64,000 nucleotides of DNA from Cytauxzoon felis. Its lineage: Eukaryota; Apicomplexa; Aconoidasida; Piroplasmida; Theileriidae. Where the stretch lies: positions 1 to 64,000 of the forward strand of contig JAIQCW010000312.1 in the NCBI GenBank assembly GCA_020283715.1, read 5' to 3'. The notes under the pieces are model-generated. The model was not told the DNA's origin, did no database searches, and saw only the letters and a list, made by a program, of their open reading frames with translations. Positions within the stretch are counted from its first letter, which is position 1, and every line of letters begins with the position of its first letter. Positions 10,501 through 21,800 of this stretch are shown in pieces. The position numbers and the translations under genes are program-made.

Positions 10501-13500
10501 GCATCTACATCTGCCCTTACCTTCGGAGGAATTGCAATATCGAGTGCGATAGCCGTGTTTGCTCTGTACTATAGAGGTCAAGCTCAACAAGCTGCTACAG
10601 AGAATGCCTATGCTAGTAGTTGGATACTCTTCATGTCTTTCATATTGATTGCATCTGCTTCAATGTCAATGGAAGGTTCATATATCATACAGACTATTGG
10701 AGGATTCCTTTCATTTGGATTTATTGCAGCAATAGTTTCCGCAGTCACCGCAAACTCCGGTATAAAGAAATTATTTGATATTAATCCCAATGATAATGGT
10801 AAGAGGGGTAATGGAGTTGATTGGTCCCCCATTGGTATGTTGTACTCCTCTATGCGTATAATTTCTTCTCTTACGGATCAAATTTAAAAATATTCTTATA
10901 CATCTCTCATTCCTTCCTATGGACCGTCGATCAATGTTGGAATATATTGGAGCCATATTATGCAGGATGGGCAATGCATGAGATATTTGACACGGTTAAT
11001 AACGATGTTCTTTCAAATATACAGGGTATATCATATACGTGGAACAACCAAGCTGGTGGTGCTGCTACTAGTCCTGCTACTATTGATGTTTCTAAAGATA
11101 CAGATCATAGGAAAGCTGCCATACCTGTCAAACTTACTAAAGATGTTGGGAGGAAACTTGAAGAAGCTTGGAACAGTGTTACAAAGCCTGATTGGAACAA
11201 GTTATGGTCAACACAACCATTTAATGTACCTGTTAAGATATTAACAGTCGTTGGAATAGTATTGGGCTTATTGTTTATAATGGGGATGATAATTGTTTTT
11301 AATATTGTTGAAGTTAAGCCATTCATTATTATTGGAATTTCCTTCTCTGTTTTAACTACAACCTATATATTCTCCACACTTCTACGTGCTAATGGCCAAG
11401 ATAAGGTTAAACTTAAAGAAATTAATGCAACAAATATAACATATGAATATTACAATTTTTCAGTACTATATAATGGTACTAATCCAGTTGATAGTACTCA
11501 AGCTAATACTGAAGGAGAAACTACAGGTGGAGATCGAAAAATTGCTGCAAATTTGGTTAATAATAATTACCATTTCAAGACGAAAGGTACTGATGCACAG
11601 CATGCCCCTAAAATTAGAGTTACATCTGATCTTAAAGAATTAGGAATAGCTAAGGCTAATATAATTGCACTATTGAATATTTATACAATTCAAAACATCT
11701 ATTAAATGGGGTTTATTATCACCATAAAACCTAATATCCCATCTTCTCCACTCGAGGTTACATCCACCTCTCTTCGTCTTCCACTCGCCGTGGAGGCTTT
11801 CTTATTTACCTCACCTCGACTCCCATAGATCGTCTCGGACAATCCACCTCCACTTGAGGTCCAATCCCTACCTTCTCCATCGCCACGATCTCTGGGAGTG
11901 GCTATACTCTTTAGAGATAGGTAATTGGAGAAGCCTCCACGGCGAGTGGAAAGGAAAGTAGAACTGTAATCTCAGGTGGAGTAGACATAATTTCAGTTGT
12001 TAATAATAATAATATGTTAATTGTGTTTTATATTGATGTTTTAGGTGGTAATATAAGATTGATAAATTGGAATTTTTGGAATAGATGTGGTACGGGTATA
12101 TTATATAATAAGAATGATTATAATATTAAAGATTTGATACGTATATTAAATTCATTTAGTAAAGTTGGTTATAATAATAAGAAAGTATTAAAAATTATTG
12201 AACAACAATTATATTTAAATAAAAATGATATTATTATTAATGATATACCTATAATATTAAATTCATTTAATATTTGTTCATATTATAATGATAAATTATT
12301 TAATTATCTTTTAAATCATCTTTATAATATATTAAATCAATCTAATGATTCATTATTAACATCAAATCAAATCTATCTATTAATCAATTCATTCAAAATC
12401 ATACATCAATATACACACATCAATCAAACACTATTAGATACATTCACTAAACCATTACTACACAATATCAAATCATTCAATATCAATGTTTGTAAAATTT
12501 CAATATCATTTCATTCCATATGAGGTCTTCCCACTCGCCATTCCACCTGAGGTCGTCTTGCAGACAGCTTCTTTATTTATTTCCCCCTTCGCTTCCCTGA
12601 GATCAGCTACGGGTTCCACTCGAGGTTACATCTACTGTAGTTGAGGTCAGTTCTTCCGGGTTGACATCTTTGTTCCTCCGGGTAGAATTCCTGTTCTTAG
12701 TCGTTGAAATATTTACGTTCTTCTGGGTATACATTATACCGAGGATGATCTACGGGAATCCGAGGGGAAGTAAATAGAAGAGCTGTCTCAAGACGACCTT
12801 AGGTGGAGTATACAGAGCTTTAGTCTTTGTACTACTTCGTGTTGATAAATTTTTATACATAAATTCATCATATATATTCAGGATTTGTTATCTATATTAT
12901 CAACATTTGCTGAAATTGGCTATAAAAATGAATCGATATTACAGAATATATCATCGCATTTTACTAATATCGAATTAACACTCAAACAAATATTAAATTT
13001 AACAGATTCTATCAATAAATTACAATATACAGATGTATGTTTTACACCAAAAATATACAATACAATGAGAGATATATAAGACAGCTCATACAATAGAATT
13101 TATAATTTTTAAATCGATGTCCACGTTCTCCTCCACTCGAGGTCCAATCCCAACTCTCTTCCACTAGGCGTGGTGCCTCTTCTATTTACCTCCCCCTTCG
13201 CTTCCCTGAGATCAGCTACGGGTTTTCCACTTGAGGTCCAATCACTACCTACACCTTCGCCACGATCTCTGGGAGTGGCTTTACTCTTTAGAGATAGGTA
13301 ATTAGAAGAGGCCACCACGGCGAGTGGAAGAGAGGTGGATAGGACTTCAGGTCGAGTGGAATAGTAACAGATGTTGAGGAGCGTAGGATATTTTTCTTAG
13401 ATAGATTGTGTTATGATACTTTTATGTTTATTATTATAGAGACGTATTGTTGATGTTATTTGTAAAGGAATATCTAATGAATTTCATTATTTACCTACAA

Positions 13501-15625
13501 CTGAATTTAAAATTATACTTAAATTTATGGAAATTTCAAATGTAGATTTACAATTTTGTAAGATAATCGCCAACGCAATCATACGAAATAAAGATAAAAT
13601 CGAACCTCAAATCATATACAGTGTATGTCATATATAATTACATATTCTACTATTTCACATCTGTTCCCACCAGCCGTTCCACCTGAGGTTACAATCCACC
13701 TCTCTTCGTCCTGCCGTCATCTCTTCTAATTACCTATCTCTAAAGAGTAAAGCCACTCCCAGAGATCGTGGCGAAGGTGTAGGTAGTGATTGGACCTCAG
13801 GTGGAACCCGTAGCTGATCTCAGGGAAGCGGAGGGGGAGGTAAATAGAAGGAGCTCCATTCAATGGAAAAGATTGACCTCACGTGGATTGGACATGATGT
13901 GGAATATTTATTTAATTAAATATAAAATTGTAGTCTAGGAGTGTATTATTTATGAATGGTTACGATAATATATATTTAAAGAGATTATGTGAAGATTTTG
14001 CTGATGATTTTCGTACTCGAGATATTTTGTATAGGATAGAAATATTAAAGGATTGTAGAAATTATGATTTACCATTGAATGATTTATATGATTCGATATT
14101 GAAATCATTTAATGAAAATGAATCTATGGATTATAAATTATTGGATGATTTATTAGATTTAGATTTTTTACAACTTTATGTATTATTTAATGAATTGAAT
14201 TATATATTTGGAATAGCTATTTGTTTAAGATCATTATATAATGTAAGTTTCTAATTGATAATTGATAATGGAATTATATATAGAATAAACGTAATATTAA
14301 AAATGATTACATATCCTTAAAATATTTCGAATATTTATACATGAAATTTAATACCTGTGGTTAGTTTATGTTTAATTTCAATTATTTACAATTATAGATG
14401 ACTTTATAAACACTTTACACAATGAAATAAATAACAAAAACCATTTATTAACAGAAGATGATATCAATAAAATATCCAATGTTTGGGATTATATCAAGAA
14501 TCAATCATCCAATATAGATTTAAAAAATCTACTCTTAGGCATACACCACTCTCAATACCCAAAATACCAAATTATACTAATAGATAAATTGAAATCATAT
14601 AATAACTGTAAGTTGAAGTCATAAAATAATCTATCTCTCTTCCACTCACACCTGAGGTCTTCCCACTGCCGTGGTGGCCTTCTCTATTTACTTCCCCTAG
14701 GATTCCCGTAGATCATCCTCGGTATGTCTACCCCTAATAACAGAGAATTCTACCCGGAAGAACAAATGATGTTAACCCGGAGGAACAAAAAGGTAATGAT
14801 TGGACCTCAAGTGGAACCCGTAGCTGATCTATGGGAAGCGTAGGGGGAAGTAAATAGAGAAGGCCACCACGGCGAGTGGAAGATAAGGTTGTAACCTCAG
14901 GTGGAATGGAATGAATTTATCATTAGGTCTCTGTATATTATTTGTTTATAAATTCATTATATATATTCAGGTAATGATACTGAATTGATACCTGTGGTAT
15001 TATCATCGATATTGAATTTGAATGGTAAAATTGATATTGATGATGTTGATTATATGAAGATATATGACGGTTGTATCACTTTATTGAATTTATTGGGTGA
15101 TGTTAAGGAATTATCGGATAGAAGTTTATGTCTATTGATAAAATTTCTATACAATTCAGATTATATGAATTTGAATTTCAATTTAATACCTATATGTAGA
15201 AATTTAATTAGTAGGATTGAAACATTCCAACCTCACGATATAAATAATGAATTAAATGATTTATATAAATCATCATTAATATTATTAAAGATTATTAATG
15301 AATCAACAGATACTTATAAGCTGATAAGGTATTTTTTTATTTGATATACCCTTATATATCATCTAATCTCTATAATTACAGATGTTTATGTACGTATATA
15401 AATGTAATGAATATAAAGTTTATAACATTATTTTTAAAACTGTTGGTTAAATTCAATTTTAATGAAGAATTTTATTTAAATAAAATTGTACCAACCATTA
15501 ATAAAGCAATCGAATACGATAATAATTTCTATAAAATTAACACCATAGAAGTATGTAATATGCGATTCTCATAATCACTACATCAGATTCTATGCAAACA
15601 ATTAAACATCAAAAATATTTGCTGA
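7585..15625 (+). CDS. Helical-repeat (HPR/OPR-like) protein, probably mitochondrial, ten exons
   Basis: The ten exons that keep phase with GT-AG ends are 7585-7696, 12045-12487, 12882-13034, 13440-13622, 13934-14242, 14284-14356, 14398-14607, 14971-15328, 15382-15550 and 15587-15625, giving about 680 residues. The N-terminus MLLYIKRYFGNAVKLKDF looks like a mitochondrial transit peptide. The rest is a string of helical repeats such as DIKDLIRILNSFSKVGYNNK and DIPIILNSFNICSYYNDK, the style of the apicomplexan heptatricopeptide/octotricopeptide repeat proteins, which bind organellar RNA. I do not see a clear RAP domain; the true end could lie further on. Intron 1 is about 4.3 kb and contains Tpr-like reading frames; four other introns carry hairpin elements, while the remaining ones are about 40-55 nt. 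The exon 3-4 junction is the least certain: exon 3 reads on plausibly for 14 codons beyond the chosen donor. Confidence 0.6.
7757..7965 (+). repeat. Hairpin-cassette element at left edge of Tpr-like block
   Basis: It starts CAACCTGAGGT, has a CTTGCAGACCG end, an arm whose two sides come from different versions (AAACTCCCGGAGATCATGGG), the module GGGAATGATGGAAGATG, and a right arm (CCGCAGCTGATCTCAGGGAAG), ending AGCTGACGGTAGG. It lies in intron 1 of the helical-repeat gene, just before the first Tpr-like frame. Confidence 0.8.
7925..9526 (+). pseudogene. Broken Tpr-like membrane-protein gene
   Basis: Several overlapping frames (7925-8191, 8209-8841, 8807-9385, about 9376-9526) look like pieces of one or two genes separated by frameshifts. 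The last piece reads [11 protein letters not shown] ... AFNDDM, which matches [11 protein letters not shown] ... [10 protein letters not shown] in the nested gene at 19903-21311, but the preceding frame is shifted by one. The middle piece is a hydrophilic domain (residues such as YVYHFGGIPILVCAIVEESS) that I do not recognise. The first frame opens inside the right end of the element at 7757. Sequence composition is richer and less AT-skewed than the host exons. I call it a decayed copy; sequencing errors or undetected introns are possible alternatives. Confidence 0.5.
9527..9630 (-). repeat. Hairpin-cassette fragment between Tpr-like pieces
   Basis: A decayed spacer unit (CCTGTTCTTCCTGGTAGA), a worn GGAT/ATCC-type right arm (GGGGATCATCTACGTGAATCC) and the end GGCCACCATGGCGAGTGG are recognisable. 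It separates the broken Tpr-like frames from the next copy. Confidence 0.7.
9667..11705 (+). pseudogene. Tpr-like multi-pass membrane protein, frameshifted, nested in intron
   Basis: Two long frames, 9667-10887 and 10821-11705, overlap around the shared motif DWSPIGML and continue each other by homology with the nested gene at 19903 (DWSPISML ... [14 protein letters not shown] against FLYISHSFLWTVDQC). The first has about eight hydrophobic spans, for example FFLISILIFGLITLGLLDLY and GIGCLLLVLFFVLIFSIAL; the second has two more around residues 130-185. DQCLNILKPTYA near the first start and DQCWNILEPYYA in the second look like repeats of one domain. Tpr/Tar proteins of Theileria are multi-membrane-span products of a hypervariable family; that assignment is by general character, not by search. 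It has no clear own start and lies in sense orientation inside an intron. Confidence 0.5.
11748..11985 (-). repeat. Hairpin-cassette element at right edge of Tpr-like block
   Basis: It has the matched end pair CCACTCGCCGTGGAGGC / GCCTCCACGGCGAGTGG, a rare GAC/GTC arm (CGACTCCCATAGATCGTCTCG), the reverse GCCAC/GTGGC arm, and flanks CCACTCGAGGT / ATCTCAGGTGG. It sits about 60 bases before exon 2 of the helical-repeat gene. Confidence 0.85.
12515..12808 (-). repeat. Hairpin-cassette element, intron 2 of helical-repeat gene
   Basis: Nested ends (CCATATGAGGTC, CCACCTGAGGTCG with CTTGCAGACAGCT), a GCT/AGC arm, spacer units including GTTCCTCCGGGTAGAATTCC, a reverse GGAT/ATCC arm, then ACCTTAGGTGG. 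Antisense to the host gene. Confidence 0.85.
13131..13365 (-). repeat. Hairpin-cassette element, intron 3 of helical-repeat gene
   Basis: CCACTCGAGGTCC, the end CCACTAGGCGTGGTGCC, a GCT/AGC arm, the reverse GCCAC/GTGGC arm and GGCCACCACGGCGAGTGG. There are no spacer units. Antisense to the host. Confidence 0.85.
13677..13890 (+). repeat. Hairpin-cassette element, intron 4 of helical-repeat gene
   Basis: CCACCTGAGGTT, CCTGCCGTCATCT end, GCCAC/GTGGC arm, ACCTCAGGTGG, reverse GCT/AGC arm, then CTCCATTCAATGGAA and ACCTCACGTGG. Sense to the host. Confidence 0.85.
14641..14906 (+). repeat. Hairpin-cassette element, intron 7 of helical-repeat gene
   Basis: CACCTGAGGTC, CCCACTGCCGTGG end, GGAT/ATCC arm, spacer units in NPEEQ sense, reverse GCT/AGC arm, CCACCACGGCGAGTGG and ACCTCAGGTGG. 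Confidence 0.85.
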
Positions 15626-15725
15626 ACATCAGCTACCTATCGAATTTTTAATACCTGTGATATTCACCCCATCTATTAATACCTACTGTTTACCCATCAT
15701 AATCAATATTATCAACCTTTATACT

Positions 15726-15968
15726 TCCACCTGAGGTCATCTTTTCCATTGCATGGAGCTCTTCCAATTACCTATCTCTAAAGAGTAAAGCCACTCCCGG
15801 AGATCGTGCCGAAGTTAAGGATGGATCATCCATCATGGGAATGATGGAAGATGGTTCTAAGGATGTGTTTGATGGAACCTCAAGTGGAACACCCGAAAAC
15901 GATCTATGGGAGTTTGAGGGGGAAGTAAATGGAAGAGCTGACGGCAGGAATGACCTCAGGTGGAGTTC
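15726..15968 (+). repeat. Hairpin-cassette element, intergenic, with AAC/GTT arm
   Basis: CCACCTGAGGTC, TCCATTGCATGGA end, GCCAC/GTGGC arm, the module GGATCATCCATCATGGGAATG, and a reverse arm with AAC/GTT stems (AACGATCTATGGGAGTT), then GCTGACGGCAGG and ACCTCAGGTGG. It lies after the helical-repeat gene; the gap 15626-16137 holds nothing else that I can support. Confidence 0.85.
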
Positions 15969-16024
15969 AAGGTGATGTATGTATATGGTTGACTTTTGAT
16001 TTAATAATGAGTTTATATATTTAT

Positions 16025-16190
16025 ATTTTTGTTCTTCCGGGTTGTACCTTTTTATATTTTGTGTACAATTTTTCATTCTTCCGATTGAACTTATTTCATT
16101 CCTCCGGGTTATACCTTTTGTTTTTATGTGTAGAAAACTACGCTCTTCCGGGTATCATTTCTGTTTTTCCGGGCATAGCATTATAATAAT
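16025..16190 (-). repeat. Run of spacer units at 3' end of the 16138 gene
   Basis: Five loosely spaced GTTCTTCCGGGT-like units (worn forms TTCATTCTTCCGATTGA, GCTCTTCCGGGTATCA, TTTTTCCGGGCATAG) without any arm. The last two form the C-terminal codons of the neighbouring gene. Confidence 0.65.
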
Positions 16191-17652
16191 ATTGATTTGT
16201 TGGTGTATAATTATTGAATGCAGTTTGATTATTTATATTCATAGTATTATATTGTAATTGTTGTGACATATTGTATGGTACTTTATTATAATATACTGGT
16301 TGTACACAATTTGCATAATAAACTGGGTATGATTCCATAACTTGTTGTTGATTATGTATGGTATCATTCATTAATTTGTTATTTACCTGTTTATACATTG
16401 TTGGGTTATTTACCCTATAATTGTTATTTGGCCCCATGTTGTTATTGTACATATTATTATTTTGTGGTGTTCTTGATCTGCGATTTTTATTATCTATTTT
16501 ACTGCAATTACCACTACATAATACTGATAATATATAATCTTTAATAGTTTCCCCCATACTTTTCTTATCATTCATAGTGTGATTATCATTGTGACCTTCG
16601 GATACCATTCTAGGCGGGGTACCAAAAGTCATACATCTGTTATTGTATGTGTTACATGGGGGTCTTCTATTTACCATCCCTGGACCTGCCATGCAGTCAG
16701 ATGCAGGCATTCCGCCACGATCTCCGGGAGTGGGTACACCGTTTACGGGGAAGTAATTAGAAGAGCTCTCTGCAGGACGACTTCGGGTGGAAGAAGCGTT
16801 GTTGAAGGTAGGATGGACCTCGGGTGGAAGGGCATGTCGATAACTAGCGGGGGCTGCCATTGGATGACCTGTTCTGGAAGATACATATGGATGTACTACC
16901 ATGGTGGAACTAACAGGAGGATATACAGGTGGAGCTATTTGAATAGGGGGTTGACATTCACTAGTTATCATAGTCGATCCAAGACCTACGGTGTAATTTC
17001 TATTTGGGATCTCATGGGTATAATTTTGGTTGTTATTTACCGAAATTGAAGAGTTTGGAGTTGTATTAGTTGATTTCATATCGGTTGTTGATACTCCATC
17101 ACCATGCATGTCATCATTTTTTTTATTTACTTGTCCATCCGCTTCTCGTAAATCAGCTATGGGTTTCTGTTCTTCCGGGTTGATAGTTTCACTCGTTAAA
17201 TTATTAAAATCTTCTAGTGTTTTACCTGTGTACGCTTGAAATACCATTTTTAAATGCGTATGCTCATTTACTAACTTTAATATTGATAAGCACATCTTTA
17301 CAAAATAACAATTTAACATATTTGATAATTCTGGGGTTTCTAACCCCACTAATTTATCCATATCGAAATCATTGGGATTAAAATCCCCATTGTTGGGTAT
17401 AACAGTTGTTATTATATCGAACATATAGCCTATAGATTGTAGCATCCATAATGCCTGATCTCTATGAACGTCGATTATTCTCCCGCCGGCGTTCATTAAT
17501 TTTATTATATTCTCATTAGCTTCAGTTAATTCTGATTCTATACCTAATGATTCAACCATAGTCTTGTAAGTATTCAATAGTTCCCTATGCTGTTCCTCCA
17601 TATTCTTAATTACATCAGTTACGGTAAAAGTTTCGCCCGATGTTGTCCCCAT
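16138..17652 (-). CDS. Unknown protein with disordered Asn/Tyr/Pro-rich tail
   Basis: This is a single 504-residue frame. Residues 1-150 are probably helical (for example ENIIKLMNAGGRIIDVHRDQ and SNMLNCYFVKMCLSILKLVN) and contain no simple repeats, so they likely form the folded part. Residues about 150-180 (INPEEQKPIADLREADGQVN) and 275-310 (SSNYFPVNGVPTPGDRGG) are remnants of hairpin-cassette elements read in the usual sense frame. The rest is low-complexity N/Y/P/Q-rich sequence. I see no signal peptide or membrane span and do not recognise a family. Confidence 0.6.
   Translation of the reverse strand: MGTTSGETFTVTDVIKNMEEQHRELLNTYKTMVESLGIESELTEANENIIKLMNAGGRIIDVHRDQALWMLQSIGYMFDIITTVIPNNGDFNPNDFDMDKLVGLETPELSNMLNCYFVKMCLSILKLVNEHTHLKMVFQAYTGKTLEDFNNLTSETINPEEQKPIADLREADGQVNKKNDDMHGDGVSTTDMKSTNTTPNSSISVNNNQNYTHEIPNRNYTVGLGSTMITSECQPPIQIAPPVYPPVSSTMVVHPYVSSRTGHPMAAPASYRHALPPEVHPTFNNASSTRSRPAESSSNYFPVNGVPTPGDRGGMPASDCMAGPGMVNRRPPCNTYNNRCMTFGTPPRMVSEGHNDNHTMNDKKSMGETIKDYILSVLCSGNCSKIDNKNRRSRTPQNNNMYNNNMGPNNNYRVNNPTMYKQVNNKLMNDTIHNQQQVMESYPVYYANCVQPVYYNKVPYNMSQQLQYNTMNINNQTAFNNYTPTNQYYYNAMPGKTEMIPGRA
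16709..16830 (-). repeat. Hairpin-cassette fragment inside coding exon (CCGT/ACGG version)
   Basis: A reverse arm GCCACGATCTCCGGGAGTGG with the second hairpin in the version CCGTTTACGG, followed by worn ends AGCTCTCTGCAGG and ACCTCGGGTGG. Translated as SSNYFPVNGVPTPGDRG. Confidence 0.75.
17118..17195 (-). repeat. Hairpin-cassette fragment inside coding exon
   Basis: One GCT/AGC arm (CCGCTTCTCGTAAATCAGC) plus one spacer unit GTTCTTCCGGGTTGA. It is translated as INPEEQKPIADLREADGQVN. The second half of the element is missing here but a complementary half lies 290 bases away at 16709. Confidence 0.7.
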
Positions 17653-18839
17653 TTTTTAAAAATAATCAGAATTTATTAAATGTTAATTAATTACCTTTTA
17701 CAAATAATAATATCCCTTGTATAAAATCAAGGTCAATAATTTATTCTAGTAGATGTAATAATAAAACTACCTTTGTTCAAAGCCGATGAATTTACGGCTC
17801 TTTAAAATAAAACGTTACTGCGTTTTACAATAATTGAGAATTTATCTAATCCTCAATAACAAATACCTTTCTATATTTCAACTCGGGCTATTTTACAAAA
17901 ATTTCCCAAGCACAAGAGTACATACAGACTCTAAACTATAAATTTATAGATGTATATTCTTAATTTGCGACCTTTAGACTATATACGATTTAACTATCAT
18001 CTATATATGATAGATAACAGTATACCCTCAAATATTGATATATGAATGAAGAGTATTCGTGACCCTTCAACAATAACTTATGGACGATAGAGTAGCAGCC
18101 TATCAATTATAGAGGCTTTGTTACAAAAATTTATTAAGTTACTCGGATGGAAAACAACTTATTTTCTCACAATATTTCCTACGATATTTATTACGATATA
18201 TAAATAATGTGCTATGCATAACATAACGTCACTGTGCATACCTAACGACGGTATATGCAATTGGATGCAATGACATGTTATAATCATAAAGTATTAATTT
18301 AAATCCATTTAATAACATTAGTATAATTAATATTATCAGTAAATTTATAAATGTGTAGAGTATTAGACGAGAAATGCAGTATCTTGAGGGCCAAATTAGA
18401 CATTGTCTAAAATGCATAGATTTCATGAAAAGATCTAAAATTATGATAGAAACAGGTGCATAATTATATAAGATATATAAATTACCAAAATTATTCCGAA
18501 ATTATAACCAGAAGGTTAAAATTGCAATTGAAGTATGAGTAGAGCCCATATAATGGCAGGGGTAGGAGGTATAGATACTCAAATCTGTAAAATGGTCGTA
18601 TATAATATTATATCTATTTATATTTATATAATTTATGACTATAAAATTGAATAAATGAACGGTCTTATGATATTAAAATTTTACGCCTATGGTATCCTTA
18701 CCCGCTACTAGTAATGTATAATCTTCCACCTTATATGTGTCTAGAATTTTAAAAATAACTATTTGTATAATATACCTTTTAATTGATTGACAATTTATAA
18801 CTATAAATTTCCTATATACTTGAAAATGTAGTATTTAAA
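17653..18839. other. Intergenic AT-rich DNA, no feature seen
   Basis: About 1.2 kb between two divergent genes. I see no coding exon, RNA gene or hairpin-cassette element. It is one of the longest element-free stretches and presumably holds the promoters of both flanking genes. Confidence 0.5.
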
Positions 18840-21800
18840 ATGTTTCAAAGATTTAAAACAATCACAAAATGTTCGATAAAATTCAACTTATACCACTCGA
18901 CGTATGATAACCATTTCATGACATTTATATCTCTCGATAATAAGACGATATTAAAGGATTATAAAAGATTCATTGTAAATAATGGATTATTTTTCAATAG
19001 ATGTTTCATTATTTACTTTTCATCTAATGCATATACAAGAAAACAGGAGAAGGCGTCATCCAATTCATTCATTGATAAGCAAAGGGAAGTATTATCAAAT
19101 TCATTTATAAATAAACAAAATGGACTTCCATCCAACCCATTCATTGGGAAGCAAGGGGAAGTATCATCGGATATTCTACATGGATTACATATAAAGAGTA
19201 ATAAATCAGGACTACAATGCTTGATTAAGTGTATGAATGAACAAAGGAATGTAGTTATACCAGTAATGGTAATGATGTTAATATCAAGTGCTGTTATATC
19301 GTCATTCCCAATGGCTATTGGACAACTTGTTAATAATTTTACCATTGAAACAGCTACAAATCTACCATCATTTCGTAATTCTATACTCTTAATAGCTATT
19401 GCATCATTATCCTCCTTTTTTAAATCATCACTTTCATTATTCCTCGTATGTTTCTACCCCCCCCCCTTCAATTCTTATTTCCTACAGAGAGATCGTATCA
19501 TCGTCAAATTACGCACAGAACTATTCTCCAAATTACTACGCAAAAATGTCAAATTCTTCCATGATAATCCACCAACCGTTTTCTCATCTATTGTCAACGG
19601 TAATATCGTCAGTGCATCCATAATCACCGATCATATCGCACAATTGATACGCTCCGGTATAATCTGCATCACAGGTAAGCTATACACAATCTATCAATAT
19701 ATATCTTCTTCACTTATACCTGAAATCCATAGTCTCCATTGCATGGAGCTCTCCACTTGAGGTCGTTTCTTTCCACTCGCCGTGGTACCTTCTCTATTTA
19801 CTTCCCCCTCCGCTTCCCTGAGATCAGCTACGGGTTAATGATATCTATTTTTAAATAACTGGAGGGGTATAATTTGGATTGACTTGAAAAAATTGGAGGA
19901 AAATGGTAGGAATAAAAACATGGTTTACACCGAATAAGAAAACTCCAAGTGGTATACCTAACAATGTTCGTAAGGCTCACGGTAGAGCATCAATGTTTCT
20001 TGCTGGTTTCATCATGTTAACACCTCATAGAATCGCCATGACCTGTGCTCCTCACATTCTTAAACGTTATCATTTGCCACCTGAAGTTGTCCCCCTGTTT
20101 ATATATAAAATCCATGCTCCAATGGAGCTCAGTGGTTTAATAGGTCAATTAATAGCTAATATAATATTATGGATAGTTAGAGCAACTGGGGCTCCAAAGA
20201 ATGTTTTTAGAGGCCTTTCTATAGGATTTGGATGGTCAATGTTCTTTTCAGGCGTATTATCCTTTATTCTATTATATTCTGGTAATGACTATGGATACTT
20301 TGATTATTTTTCTGGAGTATTATTTTAATGACCCTTACAAATGGTTTGTATTGTGCTTCCGCTTTTAAACTAGAAGGCATTATCGCTTCAATGTATGGAG
20401 CTGGAATTCCGTCATCCGGGTTCTTCACGTTTTTCCTCCATAAATTCTGCGGATGGTTATCCAAGAGATTTGATTGGGAGGATTTTGATCGTAATATTCT
20501 ATTGATACAGTATTGGGTTACCATAATAACTCTATTTATATCTTCAACCATATGGACAGCCGATATAGGCATAGATATTACGGATACACAAGAAAAAGAT
20601 ACCCCAACTGGTCAAAATAAGACCGCGATTGATTACAGCGGTGATACTCAGGATACTGCTCATAAAGAACCTAAGAATAAAGGCATTAATCAACTTTTCG
20701 AAGGCGGTGATAATGGACATGCTAAAGATTGGTCCCCCATATCTATGCTAGCTTGTTCCTTGGGAACTGTTTATTTTTTCTATCCTTCTATTTCTCCCTA
20801 TCAATTAGTTGATCCTGTTGTTGGAAAGAAAATTGATTTATGGGTCCAATTTACAGCGGCTATTCCAAACTTCGGTGTAGCCATATTGGACATAATTGAT
20901 GGGGAATTAGGCACTTCTAAATTCGGACCAAGTGGCAAACATTGGTATAAAACTAATCCTGTTAATAAAGCTACTTGGCCTTGGCAATTATCTTGGATTT
21001 TCATCATTCTGTATGTCCTGTGCATTTATATATTCCTCTCGCTTATGCATTTTCCTGACGGTTGGATATCACGAAAGATTAATGATAATCCTATGGTTAT
21101 TGGATTCATCGGTACTACATTTAATTTCTTCCAAGAATGGATGGAATCAATAGGGTTCGCTGGAGCAGGAGCACAAACTAATGATACAAATAATCCATTT
21201 AATGACGATATAGCAGCGTTCAATGTGTTATTTACATGTGTATTTATGATAATGTCCATGGTTATCCGGGATTTATTCATGGGACATTTTATGAAAAATA
21301 GTTGGAATTAGTTCATTAGGGTAGACAGCCCCATATATATATTAGTTGCATGTTGACTCCTAAGAACAGGAATTCTACCCGAGGAACATGATGTAGTTAA
21401 TGGACCTCGAGTGGAACCCGTAGCTGATCTCAGGGAAGCGGAGGGGGAAGTAAATAGAAGAGCTGACGGCAGGATGGACCTCAACTGGAGAAGAGTTATC
21501 TGCAAGATAATTAGTGAAAGGAATCGATGTTTTCTCATTGACATATCTTATCTTTCTATTATTATTTCTTTAGGAACGACATTGACATTATCATTGGCAC
21601 CAACATCTTTATTTGTATCAACGATCTTACCGGTTTTGGTATCTTTGGCTATTATATTACCATGCTCGAGGTATTTTAAATTTTATTCTTATTATTCAAT
21701 TCTTTAAAGGAAAATTCAATCAAAGATATCAACACGTTATAGACGTATGATAGCATTAACTGAATATTCTGATGAAAGATTAGCAAATATAAAATTTGTA

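Noticed and set aside
18229..18426. 65-residue minus-strand frame in the 17653-18839 gap
   Set aside because: AT-rich chance frame with no start context, neighbours or conserved pattern.
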